DNA from: Nocardioides marmoriginsengisoli
GTDB lineage: Bacteria; Actinomycetota; Actinomycetes; Propionibacteriales; Nocardioidaceae
Direction: 5' to 3'
Length of the DNA stretch: 64,000 nucleotides
NCBI RefSeq assembly: GCF_003725695.1
Contig: NZ_RJSE01000006.1
Location: 124,154-188,153 of the forward strand
Shown: piece after piece, positions 52,555-60,045 of the stretch
How the letters are laid out: every line of letters begins with the position of its first letter
Position numbering within the stretch: position 1 is the first letter of the stretch
Position numbers and translations under genes: made by a program
The notes under the pieces: model-generated
Database searches by the model: none
What the model was told of the DNA's origin: nothing
Seen by the model: the letters and a program-made list of their open reading frames with translations, nothing else

Positions 52555-53718
52555 TCAGCCGCCGGCCCGCACCAGCGGTGACTGGTAGATCGACTTCACG
52601 ACGTCACCGTCCAACCAGGCGGTCAACCGGTCGGCCTGCTCGGCCAGCGCCCGGGTCGCGGCCCGCTCCAGCGGCTCAGCCGGTACGACGACCACCGATC
52701 CGTCCAGCTCCTGCCGCCACCCGCCGACGATCCGGCCGCACCACCAGGCCGTGGGTCCGCCGTTGCCGTTGCGGTCGAAGATCGCCGCCGCGTGCGGCCC
52801 GAGGTACCAGTCCCGGCCCTTCCAGCCCATCGTGGTCGGGTCCAGCGCCGGCAGCAGTGCGGCCCAGGGCGCGGTCTCCTCGTCGGCGCCGGTGTCGTCG
52901 GGCGCCAGGTAGCCGATCCCGCCGGCGACGCCGACCTCGACCGCCCCGACGTCCTGCAGCGCGTGCCGGACCGCGGCCTTGGTCGCGCCGAGCCACCAGA
53001 CGATGTCGTCCTCGGTGCCGGGCCCGAAGGTCCGCAGCCAGCTGAGCACCAGCGCGGCGTACGCCTCGCGCTCCGGCAACCGGTCCGGCGCGTCGGGCAG
53101 CCAGTCCTCCACGGCGGTCCAGCGCGGCCGCGAGGACTTCCAGCCGCCCTCGTTCTCGCCGCGGACGATCACGCCCGAGGCGGCCAGGGTGGTGAGCACC
53201 CGAGGCGCGATCGGCATCTCGCCCCCGTAGCTCTTGCCCTCGGCATAGGTCATCCGCGCGTCCAGGGCGGGCAGCGCGGCGCGCAGCTGCATCGTCGTCC
53301 GCGGGCCGTCGGCGCGGAGCAGGTCGTGCACGGCCGCGGTCTGCTCGGCCACCCAGGCGTCGCCGTCGTCGGCGATCCCGACCTTCACCACGTCCCGGGC
53401 GAGCTGTCCGCGCTGCAGGTGGGCGGTCCGGGCGGCAGCACTCCCCCAGACCGCCGGCAGCAGCCCGGCCGGGAACGCGAACACGGTCCGGCGCATCGCG
53501 AGCTGCTTGACCACGCTGCGGTCGTCGTACAGGGCCGCGTCGACCGCGGCCCGCGTCGCACCGCTGCGGGCGAACGCGGCCAGGTGCACCGACGCCGGCT
53601 CGGTCGCGTGCAGGCAGGTCATCGCCTCGGTCGCCGCCACGACCGAAGCGACCGGCTCGGCGAGTGCGTGCCGCCGCCCGAGCCTGGTCCGACGTTCGTC
53701 GTCACTGATCTGCCGCAT
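52555..53718 (-). CDS. Winged-helix DNA-binding protein (HTH_42, AlkX/YcaQ-like)
   Basis: 387 aa from ATG 53718. Markers of the family are VVAATEAMTCLHATEPASVH, AALYDDRSVVKQLAMRRTVF and LPALDPTTMGWKGRDWYLGP near the C-terminus, with GGPTAWWCGRIVGGW. Related proteins include DNA glycosylases for alkylated or cross-linked DNA; whether this one has glycosylase activity is unknown. Diverges from the MFS gene at 53824. Confidence 0.87.
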   Translation of the reverse strand: MRQISDDERRTRLGRRHALAEPVASVVAATEAMTCLHATEPASVHLAAFARSGATRAAVDAALYDDRSVVKQLAMRRTVFAFPAGLLPAVWGSAAARTAHLQRGQLARDVVKVGIADDGDAWVAEQTAAVHDLLRADGPRTTMQLRAALPALDARMTYAEGKSYGGEMPIAPRVLTTLAASGVIVRGENEGGWKSSRPRWTAVEDWLPDAPDRLPEREAYAALVLSWLRTFGPGTEDDIVWWLGATKAAVRHALQDVGAVEVGVAGGIGYLAPDDTGADEETAPWAALLPALDPTTMGWKGRDWYLGPHAAAIFDRNGNGGPTAWWCGRIVGGWRQELDGSVVVVPAEPLERAATRALAEQADRLTAWLDGDVVKSIYQSPLVRAGG

Positions 53719-53823
53719 GCGCCCATCCAACCGGAGGCCGCCGACAACCCGGAGGAGTGGCACCGGTCACCCCCTGAGCGGGGGCGGTCCGGAACCCTCC
53801 GACCAGAGTGGTTGAATCATCAA

Positions 53824-55056
53824 GTGTCTGTCGTCGTCCATGAGTCCCGCTGGCAGCGGGCGCTGGTCCTGCTCGGGATCGTGGTGCTCGCGTTCAACCT
53901 CCGGCCGGCCGCGGTCAGCGTCGGTCCCGTGCTCGACGAGATCTCGGACTCGCTGCGGATGGGCACCGCCGGCACCAGCCTGCTGACCTCGCTGCCGGTG
54001 CTGAGCTTCGCCACCATCGGCGCACTCGCTCCCCGGTTCGCTCGCCTCCTCGGGGTGCACACCACCACGCTGATCTCGCTGGTGCTGGTCGCGGTCGGCC
54101 TGTTCGCGCGGGCCCGGGTCGACGACGAGGCCCTGTTCCTGGTGCTCTCCTTCGCCTCGCTCGCCGGGATGGCGGTCGCGAACGTGCTGCTGCCGTCGCT
54201 GGTGAAGCTGCACTTCCCGGACCGGGTCGGGCTGCTGACCGCGCTCTACTCCACCTCGATGGCGATCGGGCTGACGTCCGCCTCGGTGCTCACCGTGCCG
54301 ATCTCGGACGCCTCCACGCCGGCCGGATCCGCACTGGACTGGCGCCACGGCCTGGTGGTCTGGGGCTTCACCGCGGTGATCGCGGCACTGCCGTGGATCG
54401 CGCTGGTGCGGCACGACCGGCGCGAGGTCGGCGAGCCGGCGGCGTTCGGGACCGCGGGCGTTGCGCGGACTCGGATCGGGTGGCTGATGGCGCTCTTCTT
54501 CGGGCTCCAGTCGTTGCAGGCGTACTCGATCTTCGGCTGGGTGGCCCAGGTGTTCCGGGACGCCGGCTACAGCGCGCACGACGCCGGCCTGCTGCTCGGC
54601 GTGACCACCGGGATCAGCATCCCGCTCTCCTTCGTCATCCCGCGGCTGACGGTCAAGGTGAAGGACCAGCGGGTGCTGCTGAGCGCCATCATGGTGGCGT
54701 ACCCGATCGGCTACCTCGGCCTGATCTTCGCCCCGGACGCCGGCGCCTGGATCTGGGCGACCACGCTCGGCATCGGGACCTGCACCTTCCCGTTCATCCT
54801 GACCCTGATCGGGCTGCGCGCCCGCACCCCCGGCGGCACCGCGGCGCTCTCCGGCTTCACCCAGTCGGTCGGCTACCTGATCGCGGTCGTCGGGCCGTTC
54901 GGCGTGGGTGCGCTGCACGCCGCCACCGACGGCTGGGGCATCCCGCTCGGGATCCTGCTCGCGCTCTGCGTGCCGCAGTACCTGGCCGGGCTCGCGGCCG
55001 CGCGGCCGGTGTACGTCGAGGACCAGCTCGCGGGCTCCTCCACTTCCAAGGTATAG
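53824..55056 (+). CDS. MFS transporter, CynX/NimT-like
   Basis: 410 aa, twelve helices. The CynX/NimT pattern is NLRPAAVSVGPVLDEISDSL, LTSLPVLSFATIGALAP and SASVLTVPISD. Members handle cyanate, nitroimidazoles or other small compounds. GTG 53824 is chosen (VSVVVHESRWQRAL). It ends seven bases before the rifamycin-associated element of the next gene, so it is upstream of that induction site and probably controlled separately. Confidence 0.9.
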   Translation: MSVVVHESRWQRALVLLGIVVLAFNLRPAAVSVGPVLDEISDSLRMGTAGTSLLTSLPVLSFATIGALAPRFARLLGVHTTTLISLVLVAVGLFARARVDDEALFLVLSFASLAGMAVANVLLPSLVKLHFPDRVGLLTALYSTSMAIGLTSASVLTVPISDASTPAGSALDWRHGLVVWGFTAVIAALPWIALVRHDRREVGEPAAFGTAGVARTRIGWLMALFFGLQSLQAYSIFGWVAQVFRDAGYSAHDAGLLLGVTTGISIPLSFVIPRLTVKVKDQRVLLSAIMVAYPIGYLGLIFAPDAGAWIWATTLGIGTCTFPFILTLIGLRARTPGGTAALSGFTQSVGYLIAVVGPFGVGALHAATDGWGIPLGILLALCVPQYLAGLAAARPVYVEDQLAGSSTSKV

Positions 55057-55063
55057 CCGAGGA

Positions 55064-55084
55064 GGGGGCTTGCGGCAAGCCCCC
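55064..55084 (+). promoter_or_regulatory. Rifamycin-associated element (RAE), perfect palindrome
   Basis: GGGGGCTTGC - G - GCAAGCCCCC, a 21-bp perfect palindrome that contains the GGGGCTTGCGGCAAG core of the RAE found upstream of rifamycin-response genes in actinobacteria. It lies 56 bases before the helR-like GTG start. Confidence 0.85.
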
Positions 55085-55140
55085 GTCAACCCCGGAGAAT
55101 CACCGGTCGACGCCGCCACCAGAGATCGGGATCCGACCAC

Positions 55141-57300
55141 GTGACCACCAGGAACGACAGCGCCTTCGACCTCGCCGAGCACCTCCGGGCGAAAGCCGAT
55201 CCGACGCTGATCAGCGCCGACGAGCAGCACTTCGCCGCGATCCAGCAGAGCCTCGAGCAGTCCGTCGCCGATCTCACCGAGCGCCTCGACGAGGCCCGCC
55301 GAGCTCCCGGCGGGATCGGCCAGGAGGCGATGGACAGGGACCTGGAGGTGCACCGGCTGACCAGCCGGTTGCGCACCCTGCGGCGGTTCGGCCTGGACCT
55401 CTGCCTGGGCCGCATCGTCGGCGAGACGGATGCGGAGCCGACGTACATCGGTCGCCTGGGCCTGACCGACAGCGACGGGCGCCGCCTGCTGCTCGACTGG
55501 CGCTCGCCGGCCGCCGAGCCGTTCTTCGGTGCCACCCATGCCGACCCGATGGGCCTGACCAGTCGCCGCCGGTACCGCTGGACCCGCGGCCGGATCAGCG
55601 ACTACTGGGACGAGGTGTTCACCGCCGAGGGCCTCGAGGGGCACGCCGCCGCACTCGACGACCAGTCCGCCTTCATCGCCAGCCTCGGCAGCAACCGCTC
55701 CGCACGGATGCGGGACGTGCTCGGCACCATCCAGGCCGACCAGGACGCCATCATCCGCGCCGGGTCGCGGGGCGCGCTCGTCGTCGACGGCGGCCCGGGC
55801 ACCGGCAAGACCGTGGTCGCGCTGCACCGCACCGCCTACCTCCTGTACGCCGATCCGCGCCTCGGCCACCAGCGCGGCGGGGTGCTCTTCGTCGGCCCGC
55901 ACCAGCCGTACCTGGCCTACGTGGCCGACGTCCTCCCCAGCCTCGGCGAGGAGGGCGTCCGGACCTGCACCTTGCGCGACCTCGTCCCCGAAGGGGCCGC
56001 CGCTCCGACCGAGGACGACCCCGCGGTCGCCGCGCTGAAGTCCTCGGCCGACCTGGTGCGCGGGATCGAGAAGGCGGTCCGGTTCTACGAGGAGGCGCCC
56101 ACCTCGGGCGCCGAGGTCGAGACCCCGTGGGGCGACCTCTGGCTCAGCGCCGACGAGTGGGCCGAGGCGTTCGACGCGCCCGCGCCGGGCACCCCGCACA
56201 ACGAGGGACGCGACCAGGTCTGGGAGGAGCTGCTCACGATCCTGGTGGACAAGGCCGACCTCGACGACGACACCGAGGACGGCGGCGCCGCCGACCAGCT
56301 CCGCACCGCGCTGGCCCGCAACCGGGACCTGGCCGAGGCGTTCGACAGGGCCTGGCCGCTGCTGGAGCCGACCGACCTGGTCGCGGACCTGTGGGACGTG
56401 CCGGCATACCTGCGGCTCTGCGCGCCGTGGCTGACCCCCGACGAGGTCCGGCTGCTCCAGCGGGAGGACCCCTACGCCTGGACCGACGCCGACCTCCCGC
56501 TCCTGGACGCGGCGCGGCAGCGCCTCGGCGACCCGGAGACGTCGCGTCGCCGGCGTCGCCACGAGGCCGCCGTCGCGGCGGAACGCGCCCGGATGGACCG
56601 GGTGGTCGACGAGATCCTCCAGCTCGACGACGAGGAGGGCATGATGGCCCAGCTCCGCCAGGAAGGGATCCGGGACGCGCTCGTGGACGAGGCCGCGCTG
56701 CCGGACGCGGACACCGACCTGCTCGCCGGCCCGTTCGCGCACATCGTGGTGGATGAGGCCCAGGAGCTCACCGATGCCGAGTGGCAGATGCTGCTGGTGC
56801 GGTGCCCGTCGCGCAGCTTCACCATCGTCGGCGACCGCGCCCAGGCCCGGCAAGGGTTCGCCGAGTCGTGGGCCGAACGGCTCGGCCGGATCGGCCTGGA
56901 ACGGGTCGAGCTCGCCTCACTGAGCATCAACTACCGGACGCCGTCGGAGATCATGACCGAGGCCGAGCCGGTGATCCGGGCAGCGCTCCCGGACGCCAAC
57001 GTCCCGACCTCGGTCCGCAGTACCGGCATCCCGGTCGTCCACGGCGCCGTCGCCGACCTCAACCCGATCCTGCGCACCTGGCTCGCCGGGAACGCCGAGG
57101 GGATCGCCTGCGTCATCGGAGACCCGTCCTTCGAGGCGACGCCACGGGTCCGGTCGCTCACCCCGACGCTCTCGAAGGGGCTCGAGTTCGACCTGGTCGT
57201 CCTGGTGGACCCCGGCTCGTTCGGCGACGGCATCGAAGGCGCGGTGGACCACTACGTGGCGATGACCCGGGCGACCCAGCAGCTCGTCGTCCTGACCTGA
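55141..57300 (+). CDS. helR: HelR-like RNA polymerase recycling ATPase (UvrD/HelD family)
   Basis: 719 aa. Superfamily 1 motifs: Walker A DGGPGTGKTVVALHR near residue 217, Walker B HIVVDEAQELTD near 536, then FTIVGDRAQARQG and the late SKGLEFDLVVLVD and YVAMTRATQQLVV. The N-terminal coiled-coil arm (about 20-90) is typical of HelD/HelR, which enters the RNA polymerase channels and releases stalled enzyme; HelR also displaces rifamycin. The upstream RAE strongly supports the HelR rather than HelD assignment. GTG 55141 start. Confidence 0.9.
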   Translation: MTTRNDSAFDLAEHLRAKADPTLISADEQHFAAIQQSLEQSVADLTERLDEARRAPGGIGQEAMDRDLEVHRLTSRLRTLRRFGLDLCLGRIVGETDAEPTYIGRLGLTDSDGRRLLLDWRSPAAEPFFGATHADPMGLTSRRRYRWTRGRISDYWDEVFTAEGLEGHAAALDDQSAFIASLGSNRSARMRDVLGTIQADQDAIIRAGSRGALVVDGGPGTGKTVVALHRTAYLLYADPRLGHQRGGVLFVGPHQPYLAYVADVLPSLGEEGVRTCTLRDLVPEGAAAPTEDDPAVAALKSSADLVRGIEKAVRFYEEAPTSGAEVETPWGDLWLSADEWAEAFDAPAPGTPHNEGRDQVWEELLTILVDKADLDDDTEDGGAADQLRTALARNRDLAEAFDRAWPLLEPTDLVADLWDVPAYLRLCAPWLTPDEVRLLQREDPYAWTDADLPLLDAARQRLGDPETSRRRRRHEAAVAAERARMDRVVDEILQLDDEEGMMAQLRQEGIRDALVDEAALPDADTDLLAGPFAHIVVDEAQELTDAEWQMLLVRCPSRSFTIVGDRAQARQGFAESWAERLGRIGLERVELASLSINYRTPSEIMTEAEPVIRAALPDANVPTSVRSTGIPVVHGAVADLNPILRTWLAGNAEGIACVIGDPSFEATPRVRSLTPTLSKGLEFDLVVLVDPGSFGDGIEGAVDHYVAMTRATQQLVVLT

Positions 57301-57314
57301 GGCGGCGCTCGCCC

Positions 57315-57320
57315 TAGGAT
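57315..57320 (+). promoter_or_regulatory. -10 element of the HD-GYP/LuxR gene
   Basis: TAGGAT, eight bases before ATG 57329, with no ribosome site; probable leaderless transcript. Confidence 0.45.
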
Positions 57321-57328
57321 CGGGCTCG

Positions 57329-58894
57329 ATGACATCACCCGGTGCTCCAGGCGTGCGGCTTGCCGAGCTGGTCGCATCGCTGTCGCTCGCCACAGACCTG
57401 GGCCTCGGCCTGCCGCAGGAGCACGTGCTGCGGCAGACCGTGATCGCCGGTCGCCTCGCCCGCCTGGCCGGGCTCACCGAGGACGAGCAGGCCTCGGTGT
57501 TCTACGTCTCGCTGCTGGCCTGGGTCGGCTGCGTCGCGGACTCGCACGAGCTCGCGCACTGGTTCGACGACGACCGGCAGATCCGCGCGGACAGCTACGA
57601 GGTCGACAAGGTCGGCATGCCGATGATGCGGATGATGCTCGGCCACGTCGCCGCCGACTCGCGGCCGCTGCGCCGGATCACCATGGTCGGCCGCTTCCTC
57701 ACCGGCGGGTTCCGCGAGGCGATGGGAACCTACATCACGCACTGCCAGACCACCGGCGACATCGCCGACCGGCTCGCCCTAGACGCGCAGGTGGGGCTGG
57801 CGCTGGCGCAGGCGTTCGAGCGCTGGGACGGCAAGGGCTTCCCCGGGACCGCGGCCGGCACGGACATCCAGCCGGTGATGCGGGTCGTCCAGCTCGCCGA
57901 CGACGCCGAGGTCTTCCTGCGCACCTCCGGCATCGACGCCGTCCTCGACATGCTCCGGTCGCGACGCGGCACCGAGTTCGACCCGGAGCTGGTCGACCTG
58001 GCGATCGCGCACGCCGAGGAGGTCTTCGCCGGGCTGGACGAGGGCGACGCCTGGGAGGCCGTCCTGGACGGGGCCGCCGGGCTCGACCGGCGGGTCTCGG
58101 ACGACGAGCTCGACCGGGTGCTGGAGATCTTCGCGGACTACGCCGACCTCAAGTCCCCCTGGTACCTGGGCCACTCGCGGGCGGTCGCCGACCTGGTCGC
58201 GACCGCGGCGACCGGCCTCGGACTCTCGGCCGACGACGTCGTCCTGGTACGGCGCGCAGCACTCGCCCACCGACTCGGAGCGATCGGCGTCTCGACGGGC
58301 ACCTGGAACAAGACGACGCCGCTCTCGGCGATCGAGACCGAACGGATCCGCACGGTCCCCTACCTGACCGAGCGGATCCTGAGCCGGCAACCCCGGCTCG
58401 CCGCGATCGGGGCCGTGGCCGCGATGGCTCACGAGCGCACCGACGGTTCCGGCTACCCCCGGGCGCTGGGCGGCGCCTCGCTCCCGGCGACCGGCAAGCT
58501 GCTCGCGGCGGCCGACCTCTACCAGACCTGGGCCGAGGACCGACCGGACCGACCCGCGCTCACCGGCTCGGAGCGCGAGCGGGCACTGCTGGCCGAGGTC
58601 GATGCCGGGCGGCTGGACGGCGACTGCGTCCGAGCCGTGCTCACCGCCGCCGGCCACGCCGTACGACGACGCGCGACCCTGGTCGCCGGACTCACCCGGC
58701 GCGAGGCGGAGGTGCTCACGCTCCTGGTCCGCGGGTACTCCAACAAGCAGATCGCCGAGCAGCTCACCATCACCCCGCGCACCGCGGCGAGCCACATCGA
58801 GCACATCTTCACCAAGACCGGGTCGGCGACCCGGGGCGCGGCGGCGATGTTCGCGCTCCGGCACGGGCTGGTCGACGCCTCCGCGGCACCCTGA
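57329..58894 (+). CDS. Degenerate HD-GYP protein with C-terminal LuxR DNA-binding domain
   Basis: 521 aa. Two HD-GYP-like modules: an N-terminal one with FERWDGKGFPGTA and a second (about 285-420) with HSRAVADLV, ALAHRLGAIGVS and HERTDGSGYP. Canonical HD-GYP has HDIGK where this has AHRLG, and the first module has LLAWVGC, so metal-binding residues are altered and cyclic-di-GMP hydrolysis is doubtful. Residues about 450-515 form a LuxR helix-turn-helix (LTRREAEVLTLLVRGYSNKQ, IAEQLTITPRTAASHIEHIF). It is probably a ligand-sensing transcription factor for the NTF2/DsrE genes or itself. Confidence 0.88.
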   Translation: MTSPGAPGVRLAELVASLSLATDLGLGLPQEHVLRQTVIAGRLARLAGLTEDEQASVFYVSLLAWVGCVADSHELAHWFDDDRQIRADSYEVDKVGMPMMRMMLGHVAADSRPLRRITMVGRFLTGGFREAMGTYITHCQTTGDIADRLALDAQVGLALAQAFERWDGKGFPGTAAGTDIQPVMRVVQLADDAEVFLRTSGIDAVLDMLRSRRGTEFDPELVDLAIAHAEEVFAGLDEGDAWEAVLDGAAGLDRRVSDDELDRVLEIFADYADLKSPWYLGHSRAVADLVATAATGLGLSADDVVLVRRAALAHRLGAIGVSTGTWNKTTPLSAIETERIRTVPYLTERILSRQPRLAAIGAVAAMAHERTDGSGYPRALGGASLPATGKLLAAADLYQTWAEDRPDRPALTGSERERALLAEVDAGRLDGDCVRAVLTAAGHAVRRRATLVAGLTRREAEVLTLLVRGYSNKQIAEQLTITPRTAASHIEHIFTKTGSATRGAAAMFALRHGLVDASAAP

Positions 58895-58960
58895 TCGCCC
58901 GTCGGAAGATCGGTATTTCTGCCGATGCCGCACCGGTACCGACGACCGTAGAACTGGTGC

Positions 58961-59398
58961 ATGACCACTTCCAGCACCCTCGCGGACGGCGCCACCTGCG
59001 CCGTACCGGACGCACGATCGAGCTGGCCGGTGGCCGGCCTGCTCCTGGACGCGCTGACCCGGCGGGACTTCGCCGGGATGCGGGTCTGCCTCGATGACCG
59101 GGTCCGCTTCCGGGCGCTGACCCCGCCGGGCCTAGTCGAGCTCGACACGGCCGACGACGTGATCGCCCGCTTCACCACCTGGTTCGGCGGCGACGACGCC
59201 TTCGAGGTGCTGGACGCCTCGGTCGGGCAGGTCGGCAGCCGGCTCTACGCCCGCTGGACGGTGCGGTTGACCCCGCCGGGCGATCCCGGGGCGGCGCGCA
59301 TCGCCGAGCAGCACGTCTACACCCGCGGGCAGGACAGGATCGAGTCGCTCGACCTGCTCTGCTCCGGATTCCACCACGAGAACGGAGCAGCATCATGA
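58961..59398 (+). CDS. SnoaL/NTF2-like protein
   Basis: 145 aa. The cone-shaped alpha+beta fold is suggested by LLLDALTRRDFAGMRVCLDD, VRFRALTPPG, DDVIARFTTWFGG and the paired strands VGSRLYARWTVRLTPPG. Such proteins are small-molecule binders or isomerases; no catalytic set can be named. It overlaps the DsrE gene by ATGA, so the two are coupled, and it lies 66 bases after the HD-GYP/LuxR gene. Confidence 0.82.
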   Translation: MTTSSTLADGATCAVPDARSSWPVAGLLLDALTRRDFAGMRVCLDDRVRFRALTPPGLVELDTADDVIARFTTWFGGDDAFEVLDASVGQVGSRLYARWTVRLTPPGDPGAARIAEQHVYTRGQDRIESLDLLCSGFHHENGAAS

Positions 59399-59757
59399 AC
59401 AAGGCCGCCATCAGCCTCACCACCGGACTCGAGGACGCCGAGCGCGTCACGGTCGCCCTGCTGGTCGCCGTCGGAGCGGCGGAGCAGGGGCGCGAGACCC
59501 TGGTCTTCCTCACCAAGGAAGCCGTTCGGCTGGTCCTGCCGGGCCACGCGATCGGGGTCAGCTGCGACGGCTGCCCGCCGTTGCAGGACCTGATGAGCAG
59601 GTTCCAGGCAGCCGGTGGCCGGTTCCTGGTCTGCCCGCTCTGCTTCAACGCCAAGCAGCTCGACGCCGACCGGATCGCCGACAACGCCGCCCTCGGCGGG
59701 ACCGTCCAGCTCTGGGAGTGGATCGGCGAGGACAACGCGGTGACGTTCAGCTACTGA
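59395..59757 (+). CDS. DsrE-family protein
   Basis: 120 aa. DsrE/DsrF fold: KAAISLTTGLEDAERVTVAL, then GRETLVFLTKEAVRLVLPGH. Two Cys pairs, SCDGCPP and LVCPLCFNAKQL, could carry sulfur or bind metal. Members take part in sulfur transfer. Coupled to the NTF2-like gene and closed by a strong terminator. Confidence 0.88.
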   Translation: MNKAAISLTTGLEDAERVTVALLVAVGAAEQGRETLVFLTKEAVRLVLPGHAIGVSCDGCPPLQDLMSRFQAAGGRFLVCPLCFNAKQLDADRIADNAALGGTVQLWEWIGEDNAVTFSY

Positions 59758-60045
59758 GTCGTACGGCGGGCCCGTCGTCCGCGGTGCAGCACGCCGGCGC
59801 TGTCGATCGGGGCTGATCGGCAGCGCCGGCAGTGTCACCGGGTCAGCACCAGAGGTCTAGACACCTGGAGCGACGAAACGCCGATATCCGACACTTCCCC
59901 TCTCCGGGCAGGCGAACCCTGGCGCAGTACCGGGAAATGGTTCTAGCGTCGCATCCCTTGGGGTACGGCGGTTCTCGGAAATCCTTGACCTCCCCGATGG
60001 CCGGTGCGCCGTACCCTCCACACCTCGAGTCCCGGGGGCAGGGTC
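59758..60045 (+). other. Intergenic region before the secreted repeat protein
   Basis: 288 bases. The first part holds the DsrE terminator. The rest contains TTGACC (about 59985) and TACCCT (about 60013), 21 bases apart, too wide for a confident promoter, and a G-run (GGGGGCAGGG) before ATG 60046 that may serve as ribosome site. No gene or known riboswitch was recognised. Confidence 0.4.
59793..59830 (+). terminator. Terminator after the DsrE gene
   Basis: GCCGGCGCTG and CAGCGCCGGC form a 10-bp outer stem, extended by CGATC/GATCG after a one-base bulge on each side. Confidence 0.8.

Noticed and set aside
53767..56853. 1028-codon minus-strand frame over the MFS and HelR genes
   Set aside because: Arg/Gly/Pro-rich shadow spanning two well-supported genes, with no motif.
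59831..60045. Cyclic-di-AMP or other riboswitch before the secreted protein
   Set aside because: No conserved core recognised by eye; a covariance-model search would be needed and was not possible.
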